From: Variovorax sp. EL159
GTDB taxonomy: Bacteria; Pseudomonadota; Gammaproteobacteria; Burkholderiales; Burkholderiaceae_C
Length of the DNA: 64,000 bases
NCBI RefSeq assembly: GCF_900100965.1
Contig: NZ_FMUJ01000008.1
Coordinates: forward strand, 124,001 to 188,000
Direction: 5' to 3'
Notes under the pieces: generated by a model
Seen by the model: only the letters and a program-made list of their open reading frames with translations
What the model was told of the DNA's origin: nothing
Databases searched by the model: none
Program-made: the position numbers and the translations under genes
Shown: one piece after another, positions 61,501 to 64,000 of the stretch
Layout: each line of letters begins with the position of its first letter
Position numbering within the stretch: position 1 is the first letter of the stretch

Positions 61501-63737
61501 CGTCAACCTCGACCGGCCTCAGCACGGCGACGAGCAGCATTCAAAGCTTGTCGACTTCGGCCTCCACTGGGATCAGCAGTTTGTCGACCTCGACGTCGAC
61601 GGGTTTGAGCACGGCAACGAGCGGTATCCAAAGCCTGTCGACTTCGACGTCTACCGGACTAAGCACTGCTACAAGCAGCATCGAAAGCCTTTCGACTTCG
61701 ACCTCGACCGGGATCAGCAGTCTTTCAACCTCAACGTCGACGGGTTTGAGCACGGCGACCAGCGGCATCAGCAGTTTGTCGACGTCGACGTCCACTGGCC
61801 TGAGTACCACGAACAGCAATCTGGGCAGCCTGTCGGCGTCGACCTCGACGGGCCTGAGCACTGCGACCAGCAGCATCGGAAGCCTGTCGACTTCGACCTC
61901 GACCGGGATCAGCAGTCTTTCGACCTCAACATCGACGGGTTTGAGCACGGCGACGAGCAGCATCGAAAGCCTATCGACTTCAACCTCGACGGGTCTGAGC
62001 ACGGCAACGAGCGGTATTCAAAGCCTGTCGACCTCGGCTTCGACTGGGATTGGCAGTCTGTCAACGTCAACATCCACTGGCTTGAGCACGGCGGCGAGCA
62101 GCATCGAAAGCTTGTCGACTTCGACCTCCACTGGAATCAGCAGCCTGTCGACGTCAACGTCGACGGGATTGAGCACGGCAACGAGCAGTATTCAAAGCCT
62201 GTCGACATCGACCTCCACGGGGATCAGCAGCCTGTCGACTTCGACCTCGACGGGTTTGAGCACCGCGACAAGCAGCATCCAAAGCCTGTCAACTTCAACG
62301 TCCACCGGGATCAGCAGTCTGTCGACGTCAACGTCGACGGGCCTGAGCACGGCGGCGAGCAGCATCGAAAGCCTGTCGACATCGACCTCCACGGGGATCA
62401 GCAGCCTGTCGACTTCGACCTCGACGGGTTTGAGCACCGCGACAAGCAGCATCCAAAGCCTGTCAACTTCAACGTCCACCGGGATCAGCAGTCTGTCGAC
62501 GTCAACGTCGACGGGCCTGAGCACGGCGGCGAGCAGCATCGAAAGCCTATCGACCTCGACTTCCACTGGGATCAGTAGTCTGTCGACGTCAACTTCGACG
62601 GGTCTGAGCACGGCGACGAGCAGCATCGGCAGCCTGTCCACCGGCCTGAGCACGGCCACCAGCAACGTCAGCAGCCTGAGCACGGCGGTCAACGACATCA
62701 ACACCAAGGGCGCGAAGTACTTCCACGCCAGCTCGACAGCCGATGATTCCGTGGCCAGCGGTCAGCATTCGGTGGCGATCGGTCCGCAATCGGTGGCCAG
62801 CGGCGACCACTCCTTTGCTGCCGGCGACGGCGCGAAGGCCACGGCCAACGGCGCGGTGGCGATCGGTTTCGGTGCACAGGCCACAGGGGTCAACGCTATC
62901 GCGATCGGCACGGGTGCTCTTGCCGCCGGCTCGCAGGCCATTGGCGAAAACTCCCGCGCCGGTGACGGTGGTGTGGCGCTGGGCAACAACGCCGATGCCG
63001 GCGGTACGGCGCTGAGCCAGGCGCAGAACGTGTCCAGGGGCACGGCCATCGGCTTCGGTGCGGTGGTCCAGCAAAGCGGTGGCGTGGCGCTGGGCTCTGG
63101 CTCGGTGGCTTCCAGGGCTGCGGGCGTGGCCGGCTACGTGCCTGTTGGCGCCAACGCGCAGCAGGAGGCTGCCATCAAGGCAACCACCAGCACGCAAGCC
63201 GCAGTGTCGGTGGGCGACGCCGCCAATGGCCAACTGCGCCAGATCACGGGTGTGGCAGCGGGTTCGGCCGACAGCGACGCGACCAACGTGGCGCAATTGA
63301 GGGCCGCATCGAGCGCATCGGCGGCCAGCAGCGTGCAGTACGCGACGAACCCGGATGGGTCGATCGACTACAGCCAGATCACGCTGGGCAATGGCCAGGC
63401 GCCGGGTGGTACGCGCATCGGCAATGTGGCACCGGGCATCCTGCCGACCGACGCGGTCAATGTCGGGCAGCTCAACCAGGTTCGCAGCCAGGTGGCCGAT
63501 GTCGCGCGCATCGCCTATTCGGGCATTGCGATGGCCACGGCAATGAGCAGCCTGCCGCAGGCGATGACACCTGGAAAGAGCCTGGTCTCCATCGGGACCG
63601 GGAACTACGCGGGCTACGCAGCGGTTGCCTTCGGCTATTCGGCACGCTCCGAAGACGGGAAGTGGATCTACAAGGTCAACGGCGCCTATGCGGGCCAGAG
63701 GTTGAATATTGGCGTCGGAGTGGGCTATGAGTGGTGA
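58524..63737 (+). CDS. Trimeric autotransporter adhesin (YadA-like) with repetitive stalk
   Basis: A 1737-residue type Vc adhesin. The N-terminus MNKTFQTVWNDALGAWVAASE is an extended signal peptide region, followed by the hydrophobic core LVFTAVAAAVFVFAFSAS. Residues ~75-325 form a YadA-type head (repeats such as GVASSAFGTGS and NGAIAIG). A neck follows (VTNVAAGRVAVDSTDVINGSQL). Residues ~335-1390 are a Ser/Thr/Gly-rich stalk, interrupted near 750-790 by a second neck (LTNVAAGVNPTDAVNFSQL). A second head-like region (~1400-1500) and a final neck precede the C-terminal YadA membrane anchor ending GVGVGYEW. Outer-membrane anchored; binds surfaces or host or microbial partners, target unknown. 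Confidence 0.95.
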   Translation: MNKTFQTVWNDALGAWVAASEVAAVRGKRNSSCVAARPDGGTHRERRGRPTLVFTAVAAAVFVFAFSASPDANAAAVNIPADICVGGANSVVYRTNPGTTLNANPTSGLAPTANNAVGTYGWVSGCMASGGGLGYTVLGSFANGGGFIGVTAIGNQANAAANFATAVGTESTAIGVASSAFGTGSIASGSSSVSIGGGGASTLSAANSTTASGNGAIAIGVNDTKGAQAAAADGIAIGGQSSVAAAATSGVAIGRGAVSSTARSVALGDGASTAAAINVSSATVGGITYGGFAGAAPVGVVSMGTAGAERQVTNVAAGRVAVDSTDVINGSQLFSTLSTTTSSIGRLSTSTSTGLSTTNSNMSSLSTSTSTSTGLSTATSSISSLSTSASTGISSLSTSTSTGLSTTNSSVASLSSSTSIGLSTTNSTISSLSTGLSTSASGIGSLSTGLSTTNSSLTNLSTSTSTGLSTATSSLSSLSASTSTGLSTATSGIGSLSTGLSTTNSVVASLSASTSTGIGSLSTSTSTGLSTATSSVASLSTSTSTGLSTATSGIGSLSTGLSTTNSNVASLSASTSTGLSTATSSISSLSTSASTGISSLSTSTSTGLSTTSSSVASLSASTSTGLSTATSSIGSLSTGLSTTNSNVASLSTSTSTGLSTAASSISSLSSSASTGISSLSTSTSTGLSTTNSNVASLSTSASTGLSTAASSISSLSTSASTGINSLSTGLSTANSSIGSLSTGLANAVQYDDATHKQVTLGGVGAKEPVVLTNVAAGVNPTDAVNFSQLTSLSTTVSSGIASLSTGLSTTNSNVGSLSTSTSTGLSTATSSIESLSTSTSTGISSLSTSTSTGLSTATSSIQSLSTSASTGISSLSTSTSTGLSTATSSIGSLSTSTSTGISSLSTSTSTGLSTATSNIESLSTSTSTGISSLSTSTSTGLSTAASSIQSLSTSTSTGISSLSTSTSTGLSTATSGIQSLSTSASTGISSLSTSTSTGLSTATSSIQSLSTSASTGISSLSTSTSTGLSTATSGIQSLSTSTSTGLSTATSSIESLSTSTSTGISSLSTSTSTGLSTATSGISSLSTSTSTGLSTTNSNLGSLSASTSTGLSTATSSIGSLSTSTSTGISSLSTSTSTGLSTATSSIESLSTSTSTGLSTATSGIQSLSTSASTGIGSLSTSTSTGLSTAASSIESLSTSTSTGISSLSTSTSTGLSTATSSIQSLSTSTSTGISSLSTSTSTGLSTATSSIQSLSTSTSTGISSLSTSTSTGLSTAASSIESLSTSTSTGISSLSTSTSTGLSTATSSIQSLSTSTSTGISSLSTSTSTGLSTAASSIESLSTSTSTGISSLSTSTSTGLSTATSSIGSLSTGLSTATSNVSSLSTAVNDINTKGAKYFHASSTADDSVASGQHSVAIGPQSVASGDHSFAAGDGAKATANGAVAIGFGAQATGVNAIAIGTGALAAGSQAIGENSRAGDGGVALGNNADAGGTALSQAQNVSRGTAIGFGAVVQQSGGVALGSGSVASRAAGVAGYVPVGANAQQEAAIKATTSTQAAVSVGDAANGQLRQITGVAAGSADSDATNVAQLRAASSASAASSVQYATNPDGSIDYSQITLGNGQAPGGTRIGNVAPGILPTDAVNVGQLNQVRSQVADVARIAYSGIAMATAMSSLPQAMTPGKSLVSIGTGNYAGYAAVAFGYSARSEDGKWIYKVNGAYAGQRLNIGVGVGYEW
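59560..62690 (+). repeat. Stalk-coding tandem repeats of the adhesin
   Basis: About 3.1 kb of degenerate repeats coding for SLSTSTSTGLSTATSSI and SLSTSASTGIS units. The 18- and 11-residue units alternate to give a 29-residue (87-bp) higher-order period, clearest between 61000 and 62600. Every unit is a multiple of three, so copy-number changes keep the frame. The 5' part is more irregular. Confidence 0.85.
62194..62548 (+). repeat. Exact 174-bp tandem duplication within the stalk
   Basis: The block starting AAAGCCTGTCGACATCG at 62194 recurs at 62368, offset by 174 bp (two 87-bp periods). I find no mismatch from the first base through 62374/62548, where G and A differ. Such identity, against diverged neighbouring units, indicates a recent duplication. 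Confidence 0.85.
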
Positions 63738-63779
63738 CGCACTGAGCGCCGAGTCGACGGCGAAACCGTAACCGCGTCT

Positions 63780-63812
63780 ACGCAGCGAGCCTCATGTCGA
63801 GGCTCGCTGCGT
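63780..63812 (+). terminator. Strong hairpin terminator of the adhesin gene
   Basis: Perfect 14-bp arms (ACGCAGCGAGCCTC / GAGGCTCGCTGCGT) with an ATGTC loop, 43 bases after the adhesin stop. No T-run follows, but the stem is very stable. Confidence 0.65.
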
Positions 63813-63827
63813 TGAAGCGTGCCAATT

Positions 63828-63905
63828 CAAAACTCGTTCACATTTAAAGAGGGTTCCTCTCCAAAAAAAGTCGCTTTTTCGACATTTCAAAAAATGCTTT
63901 CGAGA
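63828..63905. promoter_or_regulatory. Conserved promoter element, copy 2 (after the adhesin)
   Basis: Second copy of the element at 58184-58260, with CGTTCACATTTAAAGAG and the cleaner dyad AGTCG-CTTTTT-CGACA (63869-63884). It lies beyond the adhesin terminator in the same orientation, so it probably drives a gene starting outside the window. The remaining bases to 64000 are AT-rich and noncoding as far as visible. Confidence 0.6.
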
Positions 63906-64000
63906 GTGGAAAAGTACATTCATTTCCCATCGGTCAACAAAAAAAGCATTGCGTAAACCAACGCTCAAACAGTTGATCGACCTCTTGGGGAATGGAGAGA

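Noticed and set aside
59560..62690. Repeat array that could be mistaken for a CRISPR
   Set aside because: Units are directly adjacent, coding, 33-87 bp long and without unique spacers; there are no cas genes.
59453..62707. Long minus-strand open frames opposite the adhesin stalk, coding for VDKLLIPVEVEVDRL-like repeats
   Set aside because: They are the reverse complement of the Ser/Thr repeat and stay open only because the repeat is a multiple of three without TTA/CTA/TCA codons in that frame. No start signal or family feature is present.

Overview
The window is GC-rich, gene-dense bacterial chromosome with no rRNA, tRNA, phage, insertion sequence or CRISPR array that I can support. The content points to a beta-proteobacterium of the Burkholderiales, most likely Comamonadaceae and plausibly Variovorax. 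The reasons are orphan tripartite-tricarboxylate (Bug/TctC) binding proteins, an Omp32-type porin, many acyl-CoA catabolic genes, a fimT-pilV-pilW-pilX-pilY1-pilE minor pilin cluster, and short GC-rich dispersed repeats. The genus is an inference.

Layout. (1) 1-4043: housekeeping genes: a cation diffusion facilitator, dtd, a methyltransferase, ybeY, a PhoH-like ATPase and ruvA. (2) 4084-14270: a minus-strand run of porin, NDP-forming acyl-CoA synthetase, Bug protein, two DUF1254/DUF1214 proteins, a metallo-beta-lactamase-fold protein lacking some metal ligands, and a second Bug protein. A Crp/Fnr regulator diverges from it across a 26-bp perfect palindrome. (3) 14277-20942: a phospholipid operon resembling E. 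coli ynbABCD with an added PlsC-type acyltransferase, followed by ruvB. (4) 22327-25024: a fatty-acid hydroxylase/YhhN fusion and an LpxH-like phosphoesterase. (5) 25131-47691: acyl-CoA catabolism genes interspersed with a lipoprotein, two AP2-like paralogues, a DUF2272 protein, RNase H, a phosphodiesterase and a nitroreductase. (6) 48314-54645: the type IV pilus minor pilin/PilY1 operon. (7) 54679-56389: copper delivery genes (PCu(A)C, SCO, DUF2946). (8) 56496-63737: a single-chain double Crp/Fnr regulator divergent from a 1737-residue trimeric autotransporter adhesin.

The most interesting signal is a 16-bp palindrome, TCGTC-N6-GACGA. Four exact copies and one with a single half-site mismatch lie 52-82 bp upstream of five acyl-CoA transcription units and of a divergent MalT-type LuxR regulator. 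Together the units encode a CoA ligase, an alpha-methylacyl-CoA racemase-like protein, a paired acyl-CoA dehydrogenase, a single acyl-CoA dehydrogenase, a 3-hydroxyacyl-CoA dehydrogenase-like SDR and a thiolase. I read this as one regulon for side-chain or branched-acid beta-oxidation. A second signal is a ~70-bp element found both upstream of the adhesin and after its terminator, near the window's end. It carries a Crp-type dyad and suggests that another target, perhaps another adhesin, lies just beyond the window.
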